A DNA stretch of 64,000 nt from Trema orientale (Eukaryota > Streptophyta > Magnoliopsida > Rosales > Cannabaceae): positions 358,177-422,176 of the forward strand of contig JXTC01000086.1 of NCBI GenBank assembly GCA_002914845.1. Direction: 5' to 3'. Below the pieces are notes generated by a model. The model saw only the letters and a program-made list of their open reading frames with translations. It was not told the origin of the DNA and searched no databases. Below, in pieces: positions 11,633 through 23,252 of the stretch (its first letter is position 1; each line of letters starts with the position of its first letter). Both the position numbers and the translations under genes were made by a program.

Positions 11633-13286
11633 CACTACAAGAGAAGGGGTCTACAGATCAGATTATCGTCGCTATAGACCTATAGCAACGACAAAGTTGT
11701 CGTAATTTAGTCATTACTATATTTTAATTAATCTAAATTAACTCTTAAATAATTACTTTTAAAAGATAAACATTAAAGTTATATTCACAAGAATTAAAAT
11801 CGCTCCAAACAAAAACTACAAAAAAAAAAAACTTCTAAATCAAAGTCAAAAATTAAAATTAACACTCTTAAACAAACATATTCCATCCTCTAAAATTAAA
11901 CTATTAATAAATTTCATAAACCAAAATATATATTTCACAAAAAGTATATTCAACCTCAAATCAATAAATGCTCCACAAAATTATAACACAAAATCTACAT
12001 ATTCGTATAAATATCCAAAATATTTAATCTTCATATTTAAAAAATTAATTAAACTATATTAGAATTTAGGAAACTTTACCTCTCTAATGAAACCTACAAT
12101 AACACAAACCTGAGTAATAATTAATCAAGGAAACAAAAAATACTATTTATAACAAAAGATTTACATAAATACATAAAAGGGAAAAAAAAAACTAGATATG
12201 CATATATATATATATGGTTGCCAATCCAGTAGGTATTTCCTTTTCTTTACCTATGTGTAGGTATTTTTTTTTTAGCTGTTGGATCATCATTAATGATCCT
12301 ACGGCTATAATGATGTGCATGAAAAGACGTACATTATTAATGCTATTTCTCTCTCTTACTTTTTAATATAAAAAAATGTACAAAAAAAATTTTTATTGGC
12401 CAAATTGATTTCTATGCATAGTAAAAAAAAAAAAAATACCTACTGGATAAAAAAAAAAAAAATACCTANACCATGAATGGATACTAAAAAAAGTAGTGAT
12501 AGCATTAAATTTTTTTGATGGTAATAAATAGCATTAAATTTTTTTGGCCAACTACCAAACTAATTACCACCATAGGATATTAGATCTAATGGCTTAAACC
12601 ATTGTAACCATCCATGGGTAAATATTGTTGTAACCATTTAAACCATATATATAAATATATAAATATATATTATTTTGGAGTGAAAGATGAGAGGGAGTGA
12701 GAGAGAGTGCAAATCGGAGAGAAAGGGCGAGAGTGAGTGGGATTTGGAGAGAGTGAGTAAATGAATATGAGGATAGAAGAATAAGAAAAATATTTTGACT
12801 TTTTATTATATAGTCTCTATAGCGACGACAATCATCGCTATAGATAGGAAGAGTTGTCGCTATAGCTCAAATGACATCGTTTAATTTAAATTTTAAAATT
12901 GAGAGCGGTAAATATTACTGTTCAAAATTTCATTTCAAATCTTTGTTGTCACTATAGGTTAAATATATTAAATTTATTTTTATTTTTTATTTTTATTTTT
13001 TTACATTAAAAAATTTATTAAATAAATATTATAATTATGACAAATGTCGTCATTTTGGGTTAAATATATTAATTTTTTAGTTTTTTATTCTTTTTACATT
13101 TTTAAAAAAATCAAATTTATTAATTTGTCTTCGCTATAGAGTATATAGTATAATTTTTTATGTGACATGTGGCGCTATTTTTGCCTGCTAAAACTATAGC
13201 GATGATATCAAAATATCGTCTTTGATGTCATCACTATAGAGGACCCTATAGCCACGACATGGCTATAGGTTTGTTTTCTTGTAGTG
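11633..13286. mobile_element. CACTA (En/Spm-like) nonautonomous element
   Basis: Ends CACTACAAGAGAA and TTTTCTTGTAGTG are inverted. TTG flanks the left end and recurs one base after the right end. Subterminal repeats of the CTATAGCGACGA type occur in both orientations (11660-11700, 12825-12875, 13195-13265). No transposase is recognised. Confidence 0.8.
12216..12468 (+). mobile_element. TA-microsatellite MITE, copy M1 (innermost of the nest)
   Basis: Starts GGTTGCCAATCCAGTAGG after an (AT)n tract and ends with AAATACCTACTGGAT followed by a duplicated A-tract. The right end is disturbed next to a single N at 12469. It has the central palindrome of the family (GTTGGATCATCAT ... TGATCCTACGGC). 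Confidence 0.7.
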
Positions 13287-13868
13287 ATTGGCAGAGAAGA
13301 AAGAAAATAGGAGGGAATGAAAAATTAAGAGGGAAAAAAAATATGCAGGATGAAAAATAAAGTGTTTTTTATTTATAGTTGTTTGGTATGTAGAGAGTAA
13401 AAAAAAAATAATTTATTTTAATTGACTATTTTACCCTTAATATATTGATTTTTAAAATTGATATGTAAGGGTAATTAAATAACTTAAATTTATTTATTAA
13501 CTAATTTCTCTTTCTTTTCCATTTTCTCTCTAATTTTGAGTGGAAAAATTGTGGGGCCCACCTACTAGTTTTTAATCCCCTTTTCTCTCTCTTTTTCCTT
13601 TCTACTCTTTTTTTATTTCTACCAAACAACTTATTTTTTCACTTTCCCTCCACTCTTCTCTCCCACCTTTTCTTTCCTCTTCGTTTTCCCTTCTATCAAA
13701 CATAGTCTAAAAGATATTAATGTAAAACAAAAATATAAGAATAAGAACTTAAAAATCACAAATAAATGACTAATATTACGGGATATTAGGACTTTTGCTC
13801 CGAAAAAATTAAATTCAGAGTTAATTTTACTAATTCTTTTTGAGTTCAGATTATTGTATTAAAAAGCC

Positions 13869-14546
13869 TTCCTATTTAGATCAAATGTTAGAGCATCAGA
13901 TTGGCCCCTTCAAAAAGGGGAAAACAGGCCTCTACTATTTAACTCTTCACAAAATGTGTTCCTGTAGTAAATTTGAGTTTAGGTTTCAAGACCAGAACGG
14001 TGAGATTGAATCAGTGGATAGATTCAGGGAAAGCACGTGATTGTGTCAGCCGTGATAAAAGGGTATTATTGGCATATTAGATCTCATAATAGTTGAGGGG
14101 GGAATACTCGATCAATAAAATGGAATTAGTGTAAGGTCAGTATATTTTCTTTCTATTTTAATTTTTTTTATTATTTTCCTACCCGTTCAAAACTAGCTGC
14201 GAATAAAAAAATGGCCGAATGGACAATTACTTGCTTCTTTCAGGTCTCGAGTCCCCGAAAGACACGAAATACTGCAAACCAATTAATTTGATAGCGTGAA
14301 CCTTGTTAAATATATTTTTTAAAAAAATAAAAAAAATACCGTGCATGTAGACCTCGTTTGGAACGGTATAATAAGTAAATTAGTACCTAAAACGTAAGCA
14401 TAATTAAAGAAAATGGGTCCCACATGCTGTTGACAACAACCACTCCTTAGAAACGTGGGAAACGTTTTCCTTTTCTGAAAGGGGCGAAAAAAAAAAAAAA
14501 AAACTGGCAGATATCACAAAGGACAGATTATAGGGATTCTTCCGGA
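13869..14546. repeat. Distal part of laccase A upstream block, duplicated elsewhere
   Basis: Segments match, in order, 28850-29060 (GTAAATTTGAGTTTAGG, ATTGAATCAGTG), 29790-29870 (ATCAATAAAATG, TTCAAAACTA) and 38110-38360 (AAATGGACAATTACTTGCT, GACACGAAATA, ATATCACAAAGGACA). It runs directly into the laccase relic exon 2. No gene is seen. Confidence 0.75.
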
Positions 14547-14670
14547 TGGACGCTTATCGTTGGGCCCCGCAGAGGTCGTTCGCAGTCAGGTTTTGGATCT
14601 GCAAACATATTATATTATAGACAACCCCGCAGAGGTGGTTCCCAGTCAGGTTTTGGATCTGCAAACATAT
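14547..14670 (-). pseudogene. Laccase relic, collapsed exon 2
   Basis: ATGGACGCTTATCGTTGGGCC matches laccase A exon 2 at 7614-7634, then jumps to GCAGAGGTCGTTCGCAGTC, matching the exon start and splice acceptor; about 40 bp between are missing. The block with GCAGAGGTGGTTCCCAGTC is then duplicated with a 60 bp period. Reading frame and length are lost. Paired with the relic exon 1 at 22311-22360 it marks a third, dead laccase in the array. Confidence 0.75.
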
Positions 14671-14678
14671 TATATATA

Positions 14679-14786
14679 GGGCACCAATTTAATAGGTTTT
14701 TTTTTTTTTTTACTTATGCATAGGTGTTAATTTGGCTAATAAAAATTTTTCATACACATTTTTTTATACTTATTAGATTGTCAACC
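14679..14786 (-). mobile_element. TA-microsatellite MITE, copy M5 (reversed, internally deleted)
   Basis: Begins GGCACCAATTTAATAGG and ends AGATTGTCAACC, the complement of the family ends, between TATATATA tracts on both sides. The central palindrome is missing. Confidence 0.6.
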
Positions 14787-14798
14787 TTATATATATAT

Positions 14799-15005
14799 AC
14801 TAGTCGTTATACCGCGCTTTGCGCGAGTTTTATTAATATTGCATACATTAAGCCTAATATATAGTTAAGTTCAATGTATTTCAACATTAAAAGATATATT
14901 TATCTCTATATTTATTTTGATGAGACGAATGTAGCACAACTATTTGTTCGATGAATTAAATTTATTATTAGCTATCATTAATATTAAATTAAATACAATA
15001 ACGAA
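14799..15005 (-). mobile_element. Helitron-like end at the copia-3 inversion breakpoint (left)
   Basis: On the minus strand it ends in hairpin CGCGCAAAGCGCG followed by ...ACGACTAGT, the same terminus as at 6069. An inverted copy of the inner part lies at 20726-20880. It adjoins the truncated RNase H coding of copia-3. Confidence 0.55.
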
Positions 15006-18000
15006 ATCAGAATCGAAATACTCAATGATCTCTGAAATTTCTCTAATTTCTGATGAGTGAGCACATAAACTAATGTTCTCTCTAAATTCTGCATCACCCA
15101 TTTTGCTGTTATTTAATGATCCACATGAGGGTTATTAATATCTGCCTAACAATCCTGAATATATATAAGATTCTCCACTGCCAACACATAAGAGAATTTC
15201 TGTATTTCTTTAATTTCAATATCATTATGGGCACTGATTAAGACTGTATTTATTACCCTTAGCCAATGGGCATATCTCCTGAAACATAATCCTTATCGAT
15301 ATAGATCTTTTGTGATATCCTAAAAGATACGTCAGGAATGATTTCAATGTATCTATATTCCTTAGTACAAAAGAGACGTCCCTAAGATCTTTCACATCAA
15401 TATCCTTCGATAGAAATTTCTTGGTTTCGTACAACAAACTTATATCATTGCTAGTCAAAAGTATGTCATTGACATATAAAATCAGGAAGATAAACTTGCT
15501 CCCACTGAACTTGTAATATATAAGACCATCAACTAAAATTTCCTCAAAACCAAATGAGAAAATAACTAGATGGAATCTATAAAATCTTAACGGGAAACTG
15601 GTAGTCTTTAAATTCACCTAATGTAACTCAAGAATATGAACAGCTACTAGTGCCAAAATTATCTTGAAAGAGCCTTTTATTAAAACTGGAAAGAAAATCT
15701 CTTTATAAATAATGCCTTCCTTCGGAGTGAAACTATTGGAACTAGACAAAACTTAAATATCGACAAGATCTGTCATTGTCCTTCATGGATTTCATTTCAT
15801 TTTTTATGGCATTAATCCACTTTGATAGTTAGAATATTGTTTTAGCTTGAGTGAAAATAATTAGATCATTTTCTACTCCCATATTAAACACACTCCCATA
15901 TCAAACACATGTTCTAGTGGATTTCCTTCATGGCACTTTCTCTTGAGGTTGTTGAGTTTGCACTTTTGAAAGTTGCTGAATATTGTCTTGATCCGAATTT
16001 GTATCTTGAATAATGTCACGTATAGAAGCCTGAAACCTGGATATTTTCAATTGCAACTGAAAGAAGAGAAATGAATTCCTCCTCAAAGACAATATTCTTA
16101 ACCTTTTCTCCCCCCAAACTTAACATCCTCAAAGAATTTATATTTTTCTATTTTGAAAAGGATGTATAAGAGATATCATAAAAATGAATCCCCTTGATTT
16201 TTCAAAGTACCGAATAAAATAGTAGCTAAAATTCTTAAGTCCAATCACTTTCTATATGGCCTGTATGGCCTAACCTTAGTTGGACAACCCCAGACATGCA
16301 AGTACCTAATACTAGGCTTCTTGCCCGTCTATAGCGCATATGGGGTTTTTAGCTACATTTTTAGTAGAAGCTTTGTTTGGTATGTAAACTGCAGTTCTTA
16401 GGTTCCTTTCCTAGAGTGATTTAGGTAAAGAAGAATGATTAATCACACTTCTTACTATGTCCTTAAGTTTTCTTTATTTTCACAGAACAATACTATTTAT
16501 ACTAGGTTTCCTCGGTATTTCGTATTGTCACGGACGATTCTGTATGTCTCGAGGAACTGAGTGAAGGGCTTCAGACTTTGTTTACTTTATCCGTCTTACC
16601 TACCATAGTATGCACTATGATTAGATTTGACAGCTTTAATTTCCTAGCTCAGTTGAATTTCAACTTAGGTATTGAAAAAACTTAGACACATCCAGAAATT
16701 GAGACTTCTCATAAACCAAATAGGTACTCTTAATGAGAATAATTGTCTATGAACATAATGTAATACTGTTGGTCATTCCAGATAACTGTATGGAATAGTC
16801 TGCATGTATCAGTATAAATTAGCTCTAAGACGTCAAAACTCTTGTTGATACTTGAATTCCTTATGTTTGTCTGTATTCCTTAATGTACTTAACACAGATT
16901 GTAAAGTCTGTTAAGTTAAGTAGGTTAAGAATTTCATCTGACACAATGCTATTAATTCTCTATTAAGAGATATATCAAAAAAGGCTTGTGTCATACCATA
17001 GAGAAATTCTTTTAATTGACTTGTACTTTTGTACCATATTTCTTAATATGCAAGATTAACTTGATGGGGTAATTATTTTAAATTTATAAAGATTATCAAT
17101 CAAAGAACTAGTAGCAAGAATTTGAATCTTAAAAGAAACTAAATTGAACTATTTCTGAATGAACAAGGATGACTATATTTGTTCAAGTCAGAAATAGAAT
17201 ACTTTAAAAATCTCTTCCAAACCCAAAATTTAACCAGTCTCTAATTGTAATCTAAATAACCTTATATAGCCTCCACTGAAGTAGTGTTGCCATTGTCCAA
17301 GTAGATGATTCTTTCATTGTCAATTTGCAACTGGCTTCACAAAAAATCTTGCATGAACACACTTATGTGAATAGTAGGTTCCGTATCTATTCATTAAGTG
17401 TATTTGGGTACAAAAGCTAAATTAACTTTACGACAAACAAAATTGAGAAGTATACCCTTCTTTATACACTAAAAGGCATGATTGGGATAATCAACCTTAT
17501 ACATCCAGCCCTTTTGCAAAAGAAATAGACAAATTCCTTATGTTGTTTCCTTTTGCACTTTATGCTGTAAAAACATAACTGCAACTTCCTTATCCTTATT
17601 CATTTTCCTTATCTTGAGAAGTACATGCTAAGTGAGCACTATCAATCTTTTCTCGCTTCAACCTATCTTCTTCTTGCACACTATAAGAAATGATCTCAAA
17701 AAAGATCATTTGTACTTATGGGTGTTGTAACTTTGCTTAACTAATTTGTGCAAGAAGAGAGATAGAGACTGAATGCACGAGCAAGTCTTTCAATTACTCT
17801 AACTTAAGTACCTTTAGATTGGAAGCGAGATTAGACATCTTCATAATGTACTCCTTTATGTTCCCTTAATCCTTATACTGAATTGAAACGAGGTTCCAAA
17901 AAAAAAATGGTACTCATTTCGACCTTTTCGTTTTCTATAAAACGATCTGTAATTGCTTGAAGGAATAACTTAGCATTTTTCTCCTCAGATATAGCGCCTC

Positions 18001-18200
18001 TTATGGTTTCTGTAATAGAGTGTTGCATGGCTATGAGACTTATGCAATTAGAATGAATTTACTACTCAAAATTCTTCTTTACCAACTGAAGAACTTTAAA
18101 CTGTAAGAGCGGTACGATAATCTGTCCGGAGCACAAAGTTAAGACCAATGCAACTGAGCACATTGTGCTTATTCTATTTCTTAAGGTTTGTATTATTAAA
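15006..18200 (-). pseudogene. copia-3 gag-pol remnant (5' part of element, inverted)
   Basis: Many frameshifts and stops, but domains appear in Ty1/copia order on the minus strand. A gag UBN2-like stretch near 18060-17700 shows ENEKVEMST and IKEYIMKMSNLAS. Decayed protease/integrase sequence fills about 17600-15900. Reverse transcriptase at 15617-15225 shows KFSGSKFIFLILYVND, and then AKWVMQNLERT near 15090 is the start of RNase H. The catalytic YVDD is YVND here (15476-15465). Coding stops within RNase H at the Helitron-like sequence. The missing C-terminal half lies in the opposite orientation at 20890-21400. Confidence 0.8.
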
Positions 18201-19432
18201 CACAAATATTAGACTTAATATTGGCAGATATATATTAAACAGAAACTGAATAGAGAACAAAAACAGAAAATAATAGCTCACATTAAAAAAATATATCATA
18301 AACTAAGCATACAAAATAGTAAGATATACGAGCATGACATACATCAAACAAACATATAAGGTGGGCTTCCATCACAAGAAACCCAGAACAATATCAATAA
18401 GCCTTCCTTTGGGCCGACTTATAAACTTGTAAGTGGTACTCTTCAGTGCAGTAATCAAATATTGATAGTAATTCCTGTTAGACAATAAATCTTTCTTTGG
18501 GCCGATTTACTGTCCACATGGAAACTTGATAACCATCACATATCCAATACTACAGGTGTATTCATTATTCGGCCAAATAATCACCTTCCTTTGGGCCGAT
18601 AATTATTCGCATGAACAATAAACACACGATCATTCAAATATTTCAAAATAAATAAATTTACACAATAGAGGTTACTTTGGCAACATGTTGTTTCAACTCA
18701 TCTATTTCAAAATATTTAAACAAATAGTGCAAAGAAAATAATAACCAAAGTGCCCAGAATATTAAACTGAAAATTTCAATGCACAAATCTTTATGGATGA
18801 CCGACTGAGTTTTAAGCACTTATATCAACTCTTAAAGCCAAATAAAGTTTTCAACGGATAAAGTGTGGGTCGTACTGGAGTTGGGTTGAGAAAACAAAAC
18901 TGATTCGTTAAGTTTCAGGTTAGAACTCCTTGAATTAAGTCAAAAACGACTCAATTCTACCTAAAACTGAGACTGTGTACTTTATTAGGTCAAAATTTGA
19001 CCCCAAAATTTTTTTTTTCTTCCCAGGTGGTGGCGCTGCGGCGCCAGTGTGTGGCGCCGCGGTGCCACCTTGATGAATGGTGGCGCTGCAGCACCACTCG
19101 TGTGGTGCCACTGCGCTTGAGTCCGGCGCTGAAGTGCCAATTGTTGGCACTGCAGCGCCACCAACGTAGCGCCGCAGCCCCAGATTTCGGCCTTAGTGTT
19201 AATTACTCGATTTTAAAATTGGGTAACTCAAACCTGATGTGATTTTTCGCCCTAATCTGCAAACTTTATGACCAAAAACTCAGAATTCAACCCTCAAACA
19301 GTCAATATCTCAATAAAATCATGAAAAATTCGTCAATCATACATGTTATATCTAAACCCTAGAAAGCCAAATAGGTAAGGATATTACAAAATAAAGATAT
19401 GTATGATTATCCTAAGCAATTTAACATGATTT
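18201..19432 (-). other. copia-3 leader region with GC-rich palindromic minirepeats
   Basis: Noncoding sequence between the primer site and gag. At 19027-19185 it holds about seven GTGGCGCTGCGGCGCC-type palindromes in otherwise AT-rich DNA. Four GGGCCGA-containing blocks (CTTCCTTTGGGCCGA and variants) recur at 18404-18600. Confidence 0.6.
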
Positions 19433-19448
19433 CCTGCTCCTGATACCA
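19433..19448 (-). promoter_or_regulatory. copia-3 primer-binding site
   Basis: Minus-strand TGGTATCAGGAGCAGG starts two bases after the LTR end CTAACA and resembles the complement of the initiator Met-tRNA 3' end used by plant copia elements. It fixes the orientation of this half of copia-3 as minus. Confidence 0.75.
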
Positions 19449-19450
19449 CT

Positions 19451-19764
19451 TGTTAGATATACATAATGGATTAATAAACCAAATATAATCCCAGAATCTA
19501 TCATGCCAAATTGTCAGGAAAAAATTTGTTGAGAGTAAACCCGTGACTAACCTGAATCCATTGAGTTTGACAGCAAAGGATGTGATCACGTAAGCGGAAG
19601 CGATTAACTGATTAGAGCTTGAGGATAGAAGGTCTTCCACAGCCAGAATACTCTATGTATGCTCAATGAGTCTCTCTCTGTTGATGGAGGCAGAGGAGAA
19701 GAGCACACGTTCTATTTAGCTTGGGGACCAAAATCCTATAGTTATGTCTTTATATACTAGTCAC
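19451..19764 (-). repeat. copia-3 5' LTR (partial, runs into the gap)
   Basis: Its complement matches the 3' part of the LTR at 22000-22310 with roughly 5% differences by eye, but in the opposite orientation. The rest of the LTR is hidden in the N-run. Confidence 0.85.
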
Positions 19765-20725
19765 NNNNNNNNNNNNNNNNNNNNNNNNNNNNNNNNNNNN
19801 NNNNNNNNNNNNNNNNNNNNNNNNNNNNNNNNNNNNNNNNNNNNNNNNNNNNNNNNNNNNNNNNNNNNNNNNNNNNNNNNNNNNNNNNNNNNNNNNNNNN
19901 NNNNNNNNNNNNNNNNNNNNNNNNNNNNNNNNNNNNNNNNNNNNNNNNNNNNNNNNNNNNNNNNNNNNNNNNNNNNNNNNNNNNNNNNNNNNNNNNNNNN
20001 NNNNNNNNNNNNNNNNNNNNNNNNNNNNNNNNNNNNNNNNNNNNNNNNNNNNNNNNNNNNNNNNNNNNNNNNNNNNNNNNNNNNNNNNNNNNNNNNNNNN
20101 NNNNNNNNNNNNNNNNNNNNNNNNNNNNNNNNNNNNNNNNNNNNNNNNNNNNNNNNNNNNNNNNNNNNNNNNNNNNNNNNNNNNNNNNNNNNNNNNNNNN
20201 NNNNNNNNNNNNNNNNNNNNNNNNNNNNNNNNNNNNNNNNNNNNNNNNNNNNNNNNNNNNNNNNNNNNNNNNNNNNNNNNNNNNNNNNNNNNNNNNNNNN
20301 NNNNNNNNNNNNNNNNNNNNNNNNNNNNNNNNNNNNNNNNNNNNNNNNNNNNNNNNNNNNNNNNNNNNNNNNNNNNNNNNNNNNNNNNNNNNNNNNNNNN
20401 NNNNNNNNNNNNNNNNNNNNNNNNNNNNNNNNNNNNNNNNNNNNNNNNNNNNNNNNNNNNNNNNNNNNNNNNNNNNNNNNNNNNNNNNNNNNNNNNNNNN
20501 NNNNNNNNNNNNNNNNNNNNNNNNNNNNNNNNNNNNNNNNNNNNNNNNNNNNNNNNNNNNNNNNNNNNNNNNNNNNNNNNNNNNNNNNNNNNNNNNNNNN
20601 NNNNNNNNNNNNNNNNNNNNNNNNNNNNNNNNNNNNNNNNNNNNNNNNNNNNNNNNNNNNNNNNNNNNNNNNNNNNNNNNNNNNNNNNNNNNNNNNNNNN
20701 NNNNNNNNNNNNNNNNNNNNNNNNN
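19765..20725. other. Assembly gap (961 N)
   Basis: Run of N. By comparison with the other LTR about 190 bp of LTR should lie in it, plus the junction to the right half of copia-3. Confidence 1.
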
Positions 20726-20880
20726 AGTTGTGTTACATTCGTCTCATCAAAATAAATAAAGAGATAAATATATTTTTTTGATGTTGAAATACATTGAACC
20801 TAACTATATCTTTGATCATTCTTCTATTTTTAAAATTTTTAGAAAAATCCTAATTTTTTCTATATAGTTAAAGATCCACT
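20726..20880 (+). mobile_element. Helitron-like fragment at the copia-3 inversion breakpoint (right)
   Basis: The complement of this stretch (TTCAATGTATTTCAACAT, ATTTTGATGAGACGAATGTA) matches 14860-14945, so the two form an inverted pair around the inverted part of copia-3. Confidence 0.6.
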
Positions 20881-20889
20881 TCTGATTAT

Positions 20890-21790
20890 ATATATTTGCT
20901 AAATAGAGGAGCTATTTGGAAGAGTGTTAAATAAACACTCACAGCTTTTCACTACGGAGCAAAGTATATATCTCTTGTTATAAGGCATCGATTTATGGAA
21001 TATAACTGCGGAACTTTATCACCAGGCTGTAAGCTGTGGTTGATGGTTTTAAAAAATCATTAAGGAATTATTGTGATAATTAGGCTACATTGATGTGTTC
21101 CAATAATAACAGAAACTCTTGAACTCAAGGCACGTAGACTTTAAGTTATATGTTGTTAAAATAAAGTATTTAGAGTTGACAAGTGTCTAAGGAACATGTA
21201 AGTACAAACTCCATCATAGTAGCCACTCACTAAAGGCTTATCACCTAAGGTGTTTTCATGAGCATATTGCTCATAATGGTGTTGTATTTTAAAGATGTGT
21301 ATTTTCAGTGGGAGTTTGTAGTTTGGTCTAAATGTTCATTAGTGACACTTAATCCTTGATTAATTTCTGCAGAATATGGTCGATATTTTTTTTTTTTTGT
21401 AAACTCTGAATTCAAATATGATATTTATTATATTATTATCTTTCCTACTGTGGTTTAAGCATAAAGTTTGCGGTAATGCATTAAGAGGAAAGACTAAGGT
21501 TGATCTCATTTCAGTTTAAAGCATGACCAAATAGAAATAGGCATGTAAGATCACTTTTCGTGTAATTTTTATGCCACACATCCATACTTGATCTGTGTCA
21601 TCGCGTGTATTGATTTGATAATCGTTGATGGGTTTAGTTGCCTACCTAAGTGCAATGAAGACCGCTTTGGTTTCATATTAATATATAAAATGGTTCAGAT
21701 TGTCTTAAGAGGTAATTTCTCAACTGACAGCAATAAAGTGCACATTCAAGTTTTCATTATATAATTATCTCAAGAAAAACTCATGTAGCT
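20890..21790 (+). pseudogene. copia-3 RNase H C-terminal remnant and 3' untranslated part
   Basis: Broken reading frames give CYKASIYGIWLRNFIT-like, YCDN and SNNNRNS stretches, then FHEHIAHNGVV near 21255-21285. Together these are the C-terminal half of copia RNase H and the end of the polyprotein. This is exactly the portion missing from 15006-18200. It is followed by the polypurine tract AAGTGGGAG at 21792-21800. Confidence 0.75.
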
Positions 21791-21802
21791 CAAGTGGGAG
21801 AT

Positions 21803-22310
21803 TATTAGGTTATACGATATATACCCTAATTATGGGCCATAAGTTTTTAAATAACAATTATATATTAGGGCTGTTTAATTAAGTGGAGCCATTAAGTGAT
21901 CTAATTGAAGGCTCAGGAAGTTACCAATTAAGTGTGGACTCTGTAATGTGTGGTTACCTAATCCTAGTCTAATAAGGATTGATGGGGTCTCTATTAGTGA
22001 CTAATATATAAAGACATAACTATAGGGTTTTGGTCCCCAAGCCAAATAGAATGTGTGCTCTTCTCCTCTGCCTCCATCAACAGAGAGAGACCCATTGAGC
22101 ATACATAGAGTATTCTGGCTGTGGAAAACTTTCTACCCTCAGGCTCTAATCAGTTAATCGCTTCCGCTTATGTGATCACATCCTTTACTGTCAAACTCAA
22201 TGGATTCAGGTTAGTCACGGGTTTACTCTCAACAGATCTTTTCCTGACAATTTGACATGATAGATTCTGGGATTATATTTGTTTTATTAATCCATTATGT
22301 ATATCTAACA
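21803..22310 (+). repeat. copia-3 3' LTR
   Basis: About 508 bp starting TATTAGG (decayed TGTTAGG) after the polypurine tract and ending ATATCTAACA. It contains TATATAAAGACATAAC near 22005, a possible TATA region. It abuts relic laccase exon 1 sequence AAAAGAGCTAAC, so the element inserted into that exon. Confidence 0.85.
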
Positions 22311-22360
22311 AAAAGAGCTAACCCATAAGTTATCAAGAATGCAGAGTGTGATTTCACCAT
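22311..22360 (-). pseudogene. Laccase relic, start of exon 1
   Basis: Minus-strand ATG at 22360-22358 opens MVKSHSAFLITYGLA, aligning with [15 protein letters not shown] of laccase A. The exon is cut off at 22311 by the copia-3 LTR, and upstream TTGAAAACTGATATCT matches 8037-8054. Initiation could still occur but no laccase can be made. Confidence 0.85.
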
Positions 22361-22509
22361 GTTGAAAACTGATATCTTTCCCTCAAAATAATTAAAGAAA
22401 AAGAAAACTGATATCTACTTTTTCTCATATAATTAAAGAAAAAGAAAAAGAAAAAGAAATGATGATATATATGATGAGCTCTTTTAGTGACACGATGACA
22501 TATATATAT

Positions 22510-22755
22510 GGTTGCCAATCCAATAGGTTTTCTTTTTTTTTTTTTACCTATGGGTAGGTATTTTTTTTGAACCGTTGGATCATCATCTAATGGTGATCCA
22601 ATGGCTCTAATGAAGTGCATGAAAAGACGTATATAATTAATGACTTTTCTCTCTCCTACCTTTTACAATAAAAAAATATATTTGTTAGATTTTCATTGGT
22701 CAAAAAAAAATACCTACCCATAGGTAAAAAAAAAATACCTACTGGATTGGTGTCC
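22510..22755 (+). mobile_element. TA-microsatellite MITE, copy M2
   Basis: GGTTGCCAATCCAATAGG ... CCTACTGGATTGGTGTCC between (AT)n tracts on both sides; the central palindrome ACCGTTGGATCATCATC / GGTGATCCAATGGCT is preserved. It lies in the 5' flank of the relic laccase. Confidence 0.8.
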
Positions 22756-23252
22756 TATATATATATATATACATGTCTCTATTTACATTGCTAATATTGT
22801 CCCATCTCTTCTTTTATTCTAAATAGAAAAAATCTCTCATTATGATTTGTGGGCCATCTCACTAAAATGACCTATACCATAATTCTAGTAGTACAGTTAC
22901 TATCTCTTTGAGAAATGCTAAATGCATTCTCTTTTTTAGTCTTTTTTATACTCTCTAGTCTAAGAGAGTGTTGCTAGCATTCTTCTTTCTCCTTTTCTGT
23001 GACGCGTGTACACTTCTTCTTTCATGTTTCTTCTCAAAACCCAAAGACAAAAGATAATTCCTCAATGTTTTCCATTTTCGGTTATACTTTCATTAAGTAT
23101 GAGGGACTTGGTCCCTCATTGGTTACGAGCCTTTGGATCTTTCATAAATCCAAATTCTTTTAATCCTATGGTTACTTTTTAGGGACAATGAATGAGGCAG
23201 TTAAAATAATAAAACTTGTAACCGATTATTTATCAGTACTCACTATTGAATA
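22756..23252. other. Upstream flank of the laccase relic, no gene seen
   Basis: AT-rich; part (AATCTCTCATTATG, GTGGGCC) is loosely similar to 9180-9215 upstream of laccase A. Confidence 0.4.

Larger units (their letters stand above)
11622..13707. mobile_element. Tourist-like MITE (copy 1), split by a CACTA element
   Basis: The ends GGTTATGTTTGG and CAAACATAGTC are flanked by TAA at 11619-11621 and 13708-13710. Removing the CACTA insert leaves about 430 bp. A relative of the same family lies at 28053-28481. Confidence 0.65.
11099..13868. mobile_element. MULE-like element with ~150-250 bp inverted arms, host of a four-level nest
   Basis: Arms at about 11099-11340 and 13711-13868 are inverted copies (for example AGTAAAATTAACTCTGAA and its complement). 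The ends GGCATATTAAT and ATTAAAAAGCC are flanked by TTACTATTT (11090-11098) and TTCCTATTT (13869-13877), 8 of 9 matching; a 9 bp duplication fits Mutator-like elements. No transposase is seen. It is interrupted by the Tourist-like element at 11622. Confidence 0.7.

Noticed and set aside
18935-19242. Ala/Pro-rich frames on both strands
   Set aside because: Produced by GGCGCTGCGGCGCC palindromes in the copia-3 leader.
19744-20781. 345-codon open frame
   Set aside because: It is almost entirely N translated as unknown residues across the assembly gap.
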